Source: Vombatus ursinus (lineage: Eukaryota > Chordata > Mammalia > Diprotodontia > Vombatidae). From it: a stretch of 64,000 nt of DNA. The DNA lies in NCBI RefSeq assembly GCF_900497805.2, contig NW_020949602.1, forward strand, positions 2,976,896 through 3,040,895, given 5' to 3'. The notes below the pieces were generated by a model that saw only the letters and a program-made list of their open reading frames with translations, did no database searches and had not been told where the DNA came from. A program made the position numbers and the translations under genes. Shown piece after piece: positions 37,900 through 47,765 of this stretch (positions within the stretch are counted from its first letter, which is position 1; each line of letters begins with the position of its first letter).

Positions 37900-38320
37900 C
37901 AACATGCTTTTATTTAAAAGCATCTCTGTGCAAGGCACTGGGGACAGAAGGACAAAACAACCCCCACCCTTGCCCTCCAGGAACTTGAATTCTATTGGGT
38001 AGATATAGCATGTAAAGAGAAAAGTATGCCCATGAGTATATACATAGATATGATGGGCAAGAATAGTCCAGTTGCTATCTGTATTGTTGGAAGGATGGGA
38101 CCTTAGATCACCTAAAGCATTTTTGAGTATAGGATTATTTGAGGAGGCAGAAAGTGCTACCAACTAGAGGGAAATCAGGAAAGACTTCCTGTAAGAGGTG
38201 TAATGTAAGTTGAGTCTTGAAGGAAGCCCCTGGGATTCTATAGAGAAGAAGGATGGCATTCTGGGCAATACATTCCTAGAACATAAAAATCCCAATGGCC
38301 ATCTCAACATTTTAAATGAA
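37900..38320 (+). mobile_element. Old LINE-like repeat
   Basis: TGCAAGGCACTGGGGACAGA, CCTTGCCCTCCAGGAACTTG, AAGACTTCCTGTAAGAGGTG, GTTGAGTCTTGAAGGAAGCC and GGATGGCATTCTGGGCAATA: a fairly long copy. Confidence 0.68.
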
Positions 38321-39290
38321 AGGGCTGGGTTGAGTTGATTTTTGTTTGTTTGTTTAGTTTTGTTTTATCTTTTATTTTCCTTCCCAGAATCCACTGGTGT
38401 AGTTGAAGGAATGGAGGGGATTCCATCTTCCAGCAAAGGTAATCTGTGATTTGGAGAGCAGAAGGAGGTATATTAATGACTGGTTTAAGACTTACTAAGT
38501 TGCTGCCCGGAACACCAGGAGAAGCTTGTTCAGCTGCCGGGGAAATTCCCTGGTACAGCTGAAGGGAGGATTGTTTACAAATTAGGCAAACAGAAATTAG
38601 TAGTCACTGAAACTGAAGGATGCCGGGGGTGGGAAGTGGTGCCTCTGGGTCACTGAGGCACATTCATCCTCAGGTCTTCAGAAGTGCCCCCTGGCTCCCG
38701 GATGTGATGAGCAGCTGTTGCTGAGAAAGCAGGCTGTATTTCTCATGAAATGAGCTATCAGTCTAGGAGAACAATAATGTCGTTGATGGTGAAAGGTCAC
38801 CAGAATTTCAAGGACACTTGGAGTGCTTCACTGGGCTGAGATGGCCGCCTAATATTAGTCCTGTGTGTTGGGAGTCTGACCATTCTCTTCCTCAGGAGCC
38901 CTAGGGCATCTCAGTTGGTCACTAACCATGATTCAATGCATCCTGAAGGAAGTGGCTGGAAAAAAAGAAGGAAAAAAACCTTTCATTTTTTCATTTGATT
39001 TGATTTGATTTTGATTTCTGCAGTGAGCCAAATCTCTGAGAATCCATCAGGATGTGGGCCTACTCAGGGAGGCAGCACTTTGTTAAGCTACAAAACTAAA
39101 CTTTCAAGACCTAGCCTACTTTGCTCCACACCATCACCATTTAGGGACTTTGGTCTTATGGTCTTGGTTCCCTTCTATCAGGATCAGTTTCTTGACAAAA
39201 TGAAAGGACAAGATGATGACCAAAGCCCATTCGAATATTAACATTTGTTTTTCCATCTTCTAACATTCTGTTCTTAGAGGTCATTTCACC
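38321..39290. other. Repeat-poor block
   Basis: No named repeat over about 950 bp except TTTG (38339-38368) and TTGAT (38985-39015) runs. 38640-38940 is the most gene-desert-enhancer-like part: GCTGAGAAAGCAGGCTGTAT, AGGAGAACAATAATGTCGTT and GAGATGGCCGCCTAATATTA. Status unknown. Confidence 0.4.
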
Positions 39291-39430
39291 TGCTAACATA
39301 CCTATGATCTAAGGTCTCTCCCAGCTCAGGCATTCCATGTTCTAGGTCCCTCTCATATCTGACACATTGTGTTCAAAAGTCCCGTTTTTGGCTAGCATTC
39401 TAAGTTCTATGTTCTAAGATTCTCAAAGAG
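39290..39430 (+). repeat. Degenerate tandem of a MIR3-like tail
   Basis: TCTAAGGTCTCTCCCAGCTC, ATTCCATGTTCTAGGTCCCT, TCTAAGTTCTATGTTCTAAG: about three loose copies of a 'TTCTATGTTCTAAGGTCCCTCCCAGCTC' style unit, cut here for length. The same pattern is at 46,440-46,620. Confidence 0.5.
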
Positions 39431-39584
39431 ATTGCTATTTAATAAGGGAGATAAGACAGGAAACAAATAACTATAGATTAAGGCAGAATATCACATGGGC
39501 CAATAGAAGACACACAAGCAAAGTACTGATAGGGCAAAGAAGAGGGAGGGATCTGTTTGATCAATTCCATCCAGGAAGATGAAA

Positions 39585-39650
39585 GAAATCTTTCTTTCTT
39601 CCTTCCTTCCCTCCTTCCTTCTTTCCTTCCCTTCTTCCATCCTTTCATTT
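39585..39650. repeat. (CTTT)/(TTCC)n microsatellite
   Basis: TCTTTCTTTCTTCCTTCCTT with CCCTTCTT variants. Confidence 0.93.
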
Positions 39651-39711
39651 TGACGTAACCTCGAGGATCTCCTAGGCTGTCAATGGGTAGGCCTGAGGGT
39701 CTGGAAACTGA

Positions 39712-40150
39712 GAGTACAGTTAAGCATATAAGCTCCTGGAGGCCAGGCACTGTGTCCTTTTTCATCTTTGCAACCCCAGCAACTAGCAAAATGTTCTCCA
39801 ACAAGTCAACAAACGTTTGTTAAGCACTTTCTATGGGCCAAGTTCTGTGCTAAGTACCAGGGGTACAGATTCAAGAAAAAAGACAGTCCCTGCCCTTCAG
39901 GAGCTCCTGGGATAATGAGGGAAGATGTTATATAAAAGGCATGTGAAGGTGAAGAAGGGGAGCGTTTCAAAGCCTAGGGAATGAAGCATGACTAATCTGG
40001 GACTTTCCTCAAAATGGAGATTCCCTGAAAGAACTCACCAGTGGGAACAGAGAACCAAAGGGGAAGGAGAAGGCAGCTGAAGTATGGAGGTAAAGATTGG
40101 AGACATAATAGTCACTTGATAAATATTTAAATGTTTGGTGGGTTGGATTT
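39712..40150 (+). mobile_element. L2 tail, then old LINE-like repeat
   Basis: 39715-39795: TATAAGCTCCTGGAGGCCAG, TTTGCAACCCCAGCAACTAG. 39800-40150: AACGTTTGTTAAGCACTTTC, TGTGCTAAGTACCAGGGGTA, CAGTCCCTGCCCTTCAGGAG, GACTTTCCTCAAAATGGAGA. Confidence 0.7.
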
Positions 40151-40299
40151 CCAAGGAAATGATTCAAGAATTTCATGGCAACCTATAAAAAAAAAAGAAA
40201 ACTACACAATGGTTCTTCTGCTCATTTATTGTCTTTGCTCTCTGAGGCAGAGTGGCAGAAAAGGGGTGGAGGGTGCTAAGAATCATATCGCTTTAGATG

Positions 40300-40485
40300 A
40301 TCTGCAAATATTAATGTAAATGTTTTTACTCTAAACATGAAATCCTTGTCCAATGACCAACAAGTCGACGTGTTACTGGAGGAAATGAATTATATCAACA
40401 TTGACATTGTTGCTATAAATGAAAACAGAAGACAAGGAAGTGGCTCATTGGAAATTGAAAGATGGCTCATTGGTCCTATTTAGAG
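40300..40485 (+). mobile_element. RTE-clade LINE fragment (endonuclease start)
   Basis: An open stretch in frame from 40,328 reads LNMKSLSNDQQVDVLLEEM then NYINIDIVAINENRRQG, ending in a stop at about 40,486. This matches the start of the RTE/Bov-B apurinic endonuclease domain, where a LNxxSLSxDQ...LLEEM...DIxAxSETRR pattern is usual; here the SET triad reads NEN, keeping Glu but changing its neighbours. It is the only coding trace of an RTE element in the window and could belong to the family that moved the Mar1 SINEs. Confidence 0.78.
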
Positions 40486-40674
40486 TCAAATTAAGAAGTC
40501 AGTAGAGGTCATTCTTCTTGATCTTTCCATTGTATTTGAAACTGTTGACAACTGGCTCCTTCTATGAAGTTTCTCCTCTATTGGTTTTTAAGACACTGTT
40601 CTCTCAGTTCTCTCTCTGAATGCTCCTCAGTCTCCTTCCATGTCCTGCCCTCTGTATTTTGGTCCTTCCCAAGG

Positions 40675-40905
40675 CTCTGCCCCATGCCTTTCTCTCTCCT
40701 CTCCTTTCCCTTCCTCCCCCCACCTCCTCTACCTTCCTTTCTTCTTCCCTCCTGTATCATCTTCTCTTCTTTTCTTTTCTCTTCTCCCCTCATCTCCTTT
40801 CTTCTTNNNNNNNNNNTCTTCTCTTCTCCCCTCATCTCCTTTCTTCTTCTCTTCTTTTCTTTTCTCTTCTCTTCTCTTCTCCCTTCTTCTCTTCTCCTCT
40901 CTCAC
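40675..40905. repeat. Pyrimidine (TCTTC/TTTTC)n expansion in L2
   Basis: CTTCT, TTTCT and CTCCCC units, growing from the TCTTCTC-type pyrimidine bases of the L2. The unit CTCATCTCCTTTCTTCTT occurs just left and again just right of the assembly gap. Confidence 0.93.
40807..40816. other. Assembly gap (10 N)
   Basis: Ten Ns inside the pyrimidine tract. The same 28-bp string, built on CTCCCCTCATCTCC, ends at the left edge and recurs within 25 bases of the right edge, so the gap may be an unmerged overlap rather than missing DNA. Confidence 0.98.
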
Positions 40906-41965
40906 GATGGGTGTATCAGCTCCTATGGGTTAAATCAATATCTCTATGAAGATGACTCCCTGACATATATGGTCAACTCTAGTGTCTATCCCGAGCTCCA
41001 ATTCTACATCATCAACTATCTGCCAGACATTTCAAAGGCACCTTAAGCTCTGAAAGTTCATAACAGAGCTCATTATACCCCCCTCCCTCTCCTCTGCACT
41101 TTCATCTTTCTGTCAAGGGCATCACCATTCAATCACCCAGGTTATCTCCCTCACCCCACAAACCCAGTAAGTTGCCAGGTCTTGGTGATTCTACATCCAC
41201 AATACCTTCCTTTACCTTCATCTCATTCTCTCTCTTTACACCTATTTCAGACCCTCATCACCTAGACAATAGTTTCCTAGTGGATCTTCCTGTCTTTAGC
41301 CTCTGTTCTTTTCAATCCAACTTCTGCCAAAGTGGTGTTCTTAAGAATAGACCCGACCATGTCATTTCCAACTCTAGTGATTCCATATTACACCTTGAAT
41401 GACATTCAAGGTGGTCTAGATGACCTCTAGGTTCCCTCCCAGTTCTACATCTATGATCCTGTCTTTCTATAGGCCCTTTACAAGCTGGCCCCAATCTACT
41501 TTACGGGCTTGTTACATATCACCGCATTGTACGTCAGATTGACCTCTTTGCTCCTCACATACAGCATACCATCTCCCGTCCCCATACCTTTGGACAGGCT
41601 GCCCCCCCATCCCTTCTTCCCTCATCTCTGCTTCAGAATCCCTAATCCCTACCTCCAATCTACCAGTGACTTTCCCACCATCATCTTGAATTTATTTGCT
41701 ATATGATTTTTGTGCATTTGCATATAGATATGTTAGACCCTCTGATAGAATGTAGACTCTTTTAGGGCAGGGGCTGCTTCATTTCTGTCCTTATATTTTC
41801 AGTACCTGGCACATCATTCACTTGTCATGATTTCATCCTGCACCCAAAGGCAACAAGACACTTGATTTCATGAGATATTTGGTCATACCTTATCATAGTG
41901 CTCATGGTGAGCATTTGCAATTCTACTTGACAAAACTCTCCAACCTTGCACCATTTATACTTAAT

Positions 41966-42545
41966 CAATCAGCCAGCAGTTACTATGAGCCTGATAGTTG
42001 CCAGGCATCATACCAGGTGCTGGGAATATAAAGACAAAAGCAATATAATCCCTGCCCTCGAGGAACTTATATTCTATCAAGGAAAAATAACATATTTATT
42101 AATAAGTATATGAAAAATATCAGCAAAATAAACGCAATGAAGTTTAGAGAATGAGAAAGGCTGGGGGGAAAGGAAGCACAGAACAGGAAAAGCATTATGT
42201 ACAATATGGCGGTCAAGCTAAATCTTGAGGGAATCTAAGGATGCTAAGAGGCAGAGGTTACGAGGGAGGTTTTTCTTTTTAGGGGGAATGATGGAGATGG
42301 GACACAGTGTCACATGTAAGGGGCGGCAAAAAGGCCAATTTTGTCAGATCATACAATGTAGAAAGGGGAATAATATGTAATGGATCTAGAAAGATAGACT
42401 TGGGCCAGATTGTGAAGGCCTTTAAAAGCCAAACAGAGGAGAATGATATTCATTGACTTTGATATTAAATACTGGACATTGATATTCAGTGTCTTCATTG
42501 TGATGTGGAGCACAGGGAAGAGAAGATGGGGCAAAGTACATTGGA
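41966..42545 (+). mobile_element. Old LINE-like repeat, longest copy
   Basis: TTGCCAGGCATCATACCAGG, ATCCCTGCCCTCGAGGAACT, GGTCAAGCTAAATCTTGAGG, AAATATCAGCAAAATAAACG, CTTGGGCCAGATTGTGAAGG, CCTTTAAAAGCCAAACAGAG and GATATTAAATACTGGACATT: nearly 580 bp in the order typical of this repeat. Confidence 0.72.
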
Positions 42546-42850
42546 AAATGTGTTTTATTATTAAGAAATGAAATGGACCAAATGCTTGTATATCACCAAG
42601 AAGTTGTAGCTATAGCTGTGGGTCATCAGTGCCTTCTTTAAGAAGAGATTCAGGAGAATTGTAAACTCCAAACAAAATCATGCACAAAACCACAAAATTG
42701 ACTATAGCCAATAGAAATTGGGTTTATCATCTTAATGGTACCAAGAGCCTACAGTGCCCTCTCATCTCACACAAGTCATGTTGACGTTCTCTGATCAGTC
42801 TCCACAGAGGGTCCCCATGATATACTCAGAACCTTCCCCTGGTCTCTCTG
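42546..42850. other. Unassigned DNA
   Basis: About 300 bp, no repeat named. Confidence 0.35.
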
Positions 42851-43440
42851 CATCAGAGGGTCAGTCCTAGTTTTAGAGCAAAAAGAGACTTAAGAGAGCA
42901 TGTAAATCCAACTCCTGCATTCGTCTGATGAGGAAACTGAGACACCCAGAGGGAAAGTGTGACCCAAGATTACAGTCAGTCAACAAGCATGTATTAAATA
43001 CTTACTAGGTACCAGGCACTTTGCTGCTAAGAGCTGGTAAAGCAAGTATAAGTATTCTAATGGGAGAAGGCACCACATAAAAAAGGGCTGAAAAGGTGGG
43101 AATGTGAGGAGGGAGATAAAGATTCTCAGCATGGGGGGTGGGAGCATGATAGACAAAGTCCTGTGGGGATTAATCAGGAGTTCAGGCTGGAATGGAAGAA
43201 ACACATGATTGACTTGGGTCTCCTCCTTAAAATGGAGGCTCTAGGAGGAACCAAAGGAAGAGTTTGGCAGGGGCAGAGGTTCCTTCTAGTGTGAAGGGGT
43301 AGAGAGGGCATCCAGGGTGAAGAAGTTTCTATGGTACGGTAGAGAAAGTCCTATGGAGATGAGTCAGGAGGGCAGCCTACTGAGTGGAAGAACCAGGATT
43401 TAAGCCCAGGATCTCTTACCATGGCCTGGGCTCTGAGAGC
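42851..43440. mobile_element. Antisense L3/MIR-like piece, then old LINE-like repeat
   Basis: 42855-42970: TTAGAGCAAAAAGAGACTTA, TGATGAGGAAACTGAGACAC, AAGTGTGACCCAAG (antisense). 42976-43260: AGCATGTATTAAATACTTAC, TAGGTACCAGGCACTTTGCT, CAGGAGTTCAGGCTGGAATG (sense). 43260-43440 contains a second, partial internal repeat of the same kind (GTCCTATGGAGATGAGTCAG). Confidence 0.58.
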
Positions 43441-43875
43441 GGGCACAAAGAAGACCCTTCTGTTATCCTTGATCTCGTTACCTTATCAACCTCCTCCTTT
43501 TCTGGCCATACATCCTCCAGGTGACTTCTTTAATGTTTCTTTTGGTCCATGATTGGTAATATGCTGAAGCTTCTTCATTCCCACCATGTGTAACAGTCTA
43601 GAAATCTAGACTAAATCTTAATAGACCAGATATGACTAAATATTAATGTGGAAGCCAGTGAGGAATCAATTGTCTGTGTGTGATCAGACCATTGACTCAT
43701 TAGAGCAAAGGTCAAAAGCAGGATTAAATCAGAAAAAAAGATAAAAGAGTTAAGAAGGTAATGAATGAAATAGTCCAAACTTTAAACAATCTTTTCACGG
43801 CCAAAAAAGGGGGAAATAGATAAAGAAAAAGACATGGATGTTGACTGTCATGATTTCCTGAACAAATTGGCAACA
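43441..43875. other. Unassigned DNA
   Basis: About 435 bp, no repeat named. Antisense frames at 43724-44047 are low-information. Confidence 0.35.
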
Positions 43876-43877
43876 CA

Positions 43878-43975
43878 AATGACTCACCTCTCTGGGCTTG
43901 TTTATTGGTCTGTAGAATAAGAGAGTTGGACTTCCTAAGGTTCCTTCCAGCTCCCAAATTATGAGTCCAGGGAAC
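43878..43975 (+). mobile_element. MIR3 3-prime half
   Basis: ATGACTCACCTCTCTGGGCT, AATAAGAGAGTTGGACTTCC, GGTTCCTTCCAGCTCCC. Confidence 0.8.
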
Positions 43976-44109
43976 AAATGACCAGCCTGAGGGTAGCACA
44001 GGCATACAAAAAATGCTAATAAATGTATAGGAAACCTCCAAACACATTATCCAAATCCTCTGTATGGGATATAGGAAGACACGGAGAGAATGAGAAGACA
44101 GGTATGGAG

Positions 44110-44357
44110 ATGGACCCGAATCAGTATCCTCACAACCATCCCTGGAAGGAGGTGTTCCCAGTGTCCCAAGGGGTTCTCTGAGACCATAGGTTTCACCCTG
44201 TATAGACTTGTTTTCCTCACTGTGAGTTCCTTACAGCATTGAAATTTGAGGTATAGTCCCAAGAGGCAGTTGGAGGTTAAGTGACTTGACAAGGGTCACA
44301 CAGCTCATGTCTGAGGGTGGATTTAGACTCAGGTCCTCCTGACTCCAGAGCCATCCC
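44110..44357 (-). mobile_element. MIR-type pieces, antisense
   Basis: TATCCTCACAACCATCCCTG, GAAGGAGGTGTTCCCAGTGT and, clearer, AGGTTAAGTGACTTGACAAG, GGTCACACAGCTCATGTCTG, ACTCAGGTCCTCCTGACTCC. Confidence 0.65.
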
Positions 44358-44359
44358 TA

Positions 44360-44495
44360 TATTAAATCCAACCTTAGGCAAGTCACTTACCACCTCTAGG
44401 CCTCAGTTTCCTTTTTTTTTTTTTGTAAAATGAGGGGGTTGATCTAGAAGGTCTCTGAGATCCCTCCCAATTCTCCATCTTTGACCCTATGAAAG
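44360..44495 (+). mobile_element. MIR3 SINE fragment with T-run
   Basis: AACCTTAGGCAAGTCACTTA, GGCCTCAGTTTCC then T14, then GGGGGTTGATCTAGAAGGTC and CCTCCCAATTCTCCATC. The T-run lies at the site where MIR3 has TCATCTGTAAAA. Confidence 0.85.
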
Positions 44496-44674
44496 GAGTA
44501 CCCACCAATGAGATCGTGGATCCATTGAAAGAGTCCAGCAAATGCAAGATCTTCCTGGAGGTGCCCTTGGCTGCAGCCTCCCTTGCTATATCCCCTCTCC
44601 TAGGAAAGGGAACAAGCCTAGGGCTGAGCTTCAACAGTGTCATTTTCCATATAAAATTAATGTCACTTTGACAA

Positions 44675-45160
44675 CCTCTGTTATAATGGAAAGAGAAGAG
44701 GTCTTAGAGTGGGAAGGTCTAAGCTCAAATGCCAGCTCTGACTCTAGCTGTATTGGGTCTGGGTAAGCCAATTAACCACTCTGAGTCTCAGTTTCTCCTC
44801 TTGCAAAATAATGATGATAATGGTGTCCCATGACCCCATCTCCAGACTCTGGGCATTTATATTGGCTGACCCTCATGCCTGGAACACCCTCCCTCCTCAC
44901 CTCAGCCCTCTGGCTTCCTTTGAGACTCTGTTAAAATCCCATTTTCTGCAAAAGGATTTTCCTGCTCCCTGGCCCCACTGCTAGGGCCTTCCCTCTGAGC
45001 TCCCCTTCTATTCATCCTGCATCTCTCTGGTATGTACTTGCCTTTCTAGACTGTAAATGTAAGCTCTTTGAAGACGAGGACCATGTTTTTGCCTTCCTTT
45101 ACTTTCCTAACACTGAGCAGTGCCAGGCATGCGTGTTGACTGACACTATTTAATAAATCA
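44675..45160 (+). mobile_element. MIR, then L2 3-prime end
   Basis: 44680-44830: TAATGGAAAGAGAAGAGGTC, CAATTAACCACTCTGAGTCT (MIR). 44832-45160: CTCATGCCTGGAACACCCTC, CCTCACCTCAGCCCTCTGG, CTGCAAAAGGATTTTCCTGC, TGTAAATGTAAGCTCTTTGA, AGTGCCAGGCATGCGTG (L2). Confidence 0.82.
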
Positions 45161-45162
45161 GG

Positions 45163-45335
45163 ATATCTGGAATTGGAAGGACCCTGAGAGGCTACCCCTA
45201 ATGCAAGCAGCTCATTTTACAGATGAGGGTTCAGAAGGATGGAGCGATTTGCCCAACATCAAACAGAGAGCACGTGATAGAAATGGATGTGAATTCACAT
45301 CCTCTCCCTCCAGAGTCCACTGCACCGTGATGTGC
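45163..45335 (-). mobile_element. L3/MIR-like fragment, antisense
   Basis: TCTGGAATTGGAAGGACCCT, CATTTTACAGATGAGGGTTC, ATTTGCCCAACATCAAACAG, GAGTCCACTGCACCGTGATG. Confidence 0.65.
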
Positions 45336-45960
45336 CCCAACAAGGCCCTTCGGAGAAATGCCCTTTGTAACCCTTAATTCACTCTATCAACGTGAGGAAC
45401 AAGAATCACCGAAGTAAACCAGGGAGCCGACAATAGAATTGTCTCCCAGGACCTCCTCAGGAATGACAGGGCCAGGAGCCGCCCTTACTCAGAGCAGGGT
45501 GGGTCTGGTTCCTTCCTTCCTGGAAATGCCTCTTGCCTCCCAGCCTCGTCCCGGTGAGTTCCTCTCTCCCCACCCTCGAAGTGGCCCTCGCTTTCCTTCC
45601 CACCCCCCTTCTCTGCACACACTCCTCTCAGATCCGGCTTCCTCTCCTAGCTCAGCAGCCCCCTTTCAGGGCCCACGTGGTCAGGAAAAGTCGTGAAGGA
45701 CTCTCCGTGCCAGGAAGACTCTCTGAGCCCAGTAACCATTTTTCAACCTGCCTCCCCTGGGCTTGTCAGGGGAGGAAGTCACTTCTGCTGTAGGCTGTTT
45801 CATTCAAATAAACACAGAGCAGCAAGCAAATCCAGGGGTGGGGAGAGGGTGGGGGAGAAGCTGGGCTGGAGCGCCTTGAACATGGGCTTGGACAAAGAAG
45901 GAACAGGGGTCACCCAGCCCATCTCCCATCATCCCATCCACCTGTGCCCCATTGTAGTAA
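45336..45960. other. GC-rich unassigned block
   Basis: About 625 bp, GC-rich. Three overlapping frames of 85, 86 and 104 aa lie at 45439-46007 and none has a recognised domain. CCTCGTCCCGGTGAGTTCC near 45,541-45,560 resembles a splice donor (GTGAGT), so an unrecognised exon is possible but unsupported. Confidence 0.35.
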
Positions 45961-45964
45961 CAAT

Positions 45965-46382
45965 TGAGATTTCAATGATACTTCTGTTTGCAAAGCACTT
46001 CACATGAATACTCACTCAATAGCCTGGACCAGATCTGGAGTTGTACAGGACCCCAGAAGCTACCTAATCCAACCTCCTGATTTTACAGATTAGGAAACTG
46101 AGACCCAGGGAGATGAAGCAATGATGCACAACAGGTACAATGAAGAGGGAGCTCCAGGTCTTAAGACAAATCCCCCCTTTCCCCCTGTCTCCCCCACCAA
46201 CCCGGCCCAGAGTAAGTGCCAGGATGTCAAGCTCTGTAGCCAGATGACATTCAGACCCATCCCTGGACACTTCCATGTGTGACTTTGGTAAAGTCCCTTG
46301 ACTTCCCTGCTGCATTTCCTTTTCTGTAAAATAAGGGATTTGGACTAGAGGCTTCTGAGGTCCCTTCCAGCCCTAAATCTTG
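45965..46382. mobile_element. MIR/L3 antisense pieces, then sense MIR3
   Basis: 45965-46120: TGTTTGCAAAGCACTTCACA, CAGGACCCCAGAAGCTACCT, TTTTACAGATTAGGAAACTG. 46225-46382: GACATTCAGACCCATCCCTG, GTGTGACTTTGGTAAAGTCC, GGATTTGGACTAGAGGCTTC, GGTCCCTTCCAGCCCTAAAT. Confidence 0.7.
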
Positions 46383-46439
46383 ACTCAGTGTTTTCTATTT
46401 TAACATTTGAGATTCAAGGAGCCTTTTACCTCTGATTAT

Positions 46440-46625
46440 TTTGTGTATTAAAGGCCCTCCCGGCTCTAAAATCCTGGGTTATAAGGTCATCCGGTTTCTC
46501 TGCTCTCTGGTTTTTTCCACCTCTGACTTCAATGTTCTGTGGTCTGATTGTCTGCGTTCTATTGTCTAACTATGCATGCTCTGAGTTCTGACGTGCTGGT
46601 CCTGAAGCAGGGTCCCTGTGTTCTA
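46440..46625 (+). repeat. Degenerate tandem of a MIR3-like tail
   Basis: GCCCTCCCGGCTCTAAAATC, TCAATGTTCTGTGGTCTGAT, TGCGTTCTATTGTCTAACTA and TGCTCTGAGTTCTGACGTGC: strongly diverged TTCTATGTTCTAA-like units. Confidence 0.4.
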
Positions 46626-47100
46626 GACCTTTGATATCTCCTGCCCTTCCAGATCAAGAATGAATCCTCTTTTATCTCAATCTTTTGAGGCTTTTTGGGG
46701 GAAAGGAGCAATCAGTCAATAAACATTTAGTAGAGAGGAGAGGTGAAGGAGAAGAATAAAGGTAGGGACCTGAGGGGAGAACTACAGGGGACATTCTTGT
46801 GGCCGATATCCACTTCAGGACTTCTGAGGTTTTGGAAAGTTTTAACCCAAATGAATAAATTGCTAATAGGACATGATTAACTATCCAAAAAAGAAAGGAG
46901 GAAGGCAATAGGTGCCCCTAAAGGCAGAAGACTATATATAAGTTTGACTCTGTCCCCAAAGCTTTCTTCCTTACATTTGAGTCTAAACCATACCAGCATT
47001 GAACAGAGCACCTTCAGAGACAGGGCTGTCAACAAGGGTAGGGAGGGAGAAGGAAGAAAAAGAAAATCGTAGGACCGACACGAATGCCACCTTAGATCTA
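46626..47100. other. Unassigned DNA
   Basis: About 475 bp without a named repeat. Confidence 0.35.
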
Positions 47101-47155
47101 GAAAGTCTTAGTCATGGAATTGTAGAGCAGGAAGGGACTTTAGGGATCGTGACTT
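47100..47155 (-). mobile_element. L3 tail, antisense
   Basis: CATGGAATTGTAGAGCAGGA and AGGGACTTTAGGGATCGTGA. Confidence 0.55.
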
Positions 47156-47189
47156 TTTACTTTAGATACTGTTCTGTGTTTTGTTGTCC

Positions 47190-47525
47190 AGAGGCAGCCA
47201 GCACAATGGCACGGTTGACAGAGACCTGGAGTCAGGAAGACCTGAGTTTGAATCCTGCCTCAGTCATCTACTAGCTTTGTGACCTTGGAGAAGTCACTTA
47301 ACTGATGACTTCCTCAGTATCCTCGACTATAAAATGAGGATAGTAATAGCACCTCCCCTCTAGGGTTGTTGTGAAGGTCAAGTGAGGAAATAGTTGTAAA
47401 ATGCTTAGCGCAGCGCCTGGCACATATAAGCACTGTATAAATATTATTATTACTAGGATCAAATGAGATAATATTTGTTAAGTGCTTCACAAACCTTTGT
47501 TATATAAATGCTAGTTTTTATTTAT
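47190..47525 (+). mobile_element. MIR-type CORE-SINE with duplicated tail
   Basis: CAGCCAGCACAATGGCACGG, GACCTGGAGTCAGGAAGACC, TCATCTACTAGCTTTGTGAC, GTTGTTGTGAAGGTCAAGTG and GTAAAATGCTTAGCGCAGCG to 47,453. Then GATCAAATGAGATAATATTT, GTTAAGTGCTTCACAAACCT and TATATAAATGCTAG (47457-47515) repeat the tail part once more. A CA/GC CpG (CGCAGCG) survives in the first tail. Confidence 0.88.
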
Positions 47526-47589
47526 TATTACAAAATAAGGAGAAGATTTGTGACTTCGTTACCAAGGAATGTTCCCAGGATGGAAATGC

Positions 47590-47765
47590 CCTCACCAACT
47601 CAGATAACAGACCTTCTAGGTAGATAAGTCCTAGGAAGTTCAATGAGTCTTGGTAGGGTTAAGAGTCTTGCCCATGATAATAATGGTGTCAGAGGTAGGA
47701 TTTGAACTCAGGTCTTCCAATCTCCAAGCCCAGCACTCTCTCCATGATCCCACACCGGCCACGTT
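47590..47765 (-). mobile_element. MIR-type SINE, antisense
   Basis: GGGTTAAGAGTCTTGCCCAT, GTCAGAGGTAGGATTTGAAC, TCAGGTCTTCCAATCTCCAA, ACTCTCTCCATGATCCCA. Confidence 0.72.

Larger units (their letters stand above)
40495..41830 (+). mobile_element. L2 LINE, about 1.3 kb (end of ORF2 and 3-prime UTR)
   Basis: Continuous L2 order: TTGAAACTGTTGACAACTGG, TTTTTAAGACACTGTTCTCT, CCAAGGCTCTGCCCCATGCC, then after a pyrimidine expansion CCTATGGGTTAAATCAATAT, CTATGAAGATGACTCCCTGA, CAGAGCTCATTATACCCCCC, TTCTGCCAAAGTGGTGTTCT, CCTTTACAAGCTGGCCCCAA, TGATAGAATGTAGACTCTTT and GTACCTGGCACATC. 41413-41470 is a foreign MIR3/L3-like tail (GGTCTAGATGACCTCTAGGT) inserted in it. Frames of up to 160 aa here are L2 or low complexity. 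Confidence 0.85.

Noticed and set aside
40564-41046. 160-aa frame (and its overlapping relatives) as a gene
   Set aside because: It spans the L2, a pyrimidine low-complexity tract and the N gap; composition is Ser/Leu/Phe from CT repeats.
45439-46007. GC-rich frames with a GTGAGT donor-like site
   Set aside because: A donor-like hexamer alone is common; no acceptor, domain or codon bias supports an exon.
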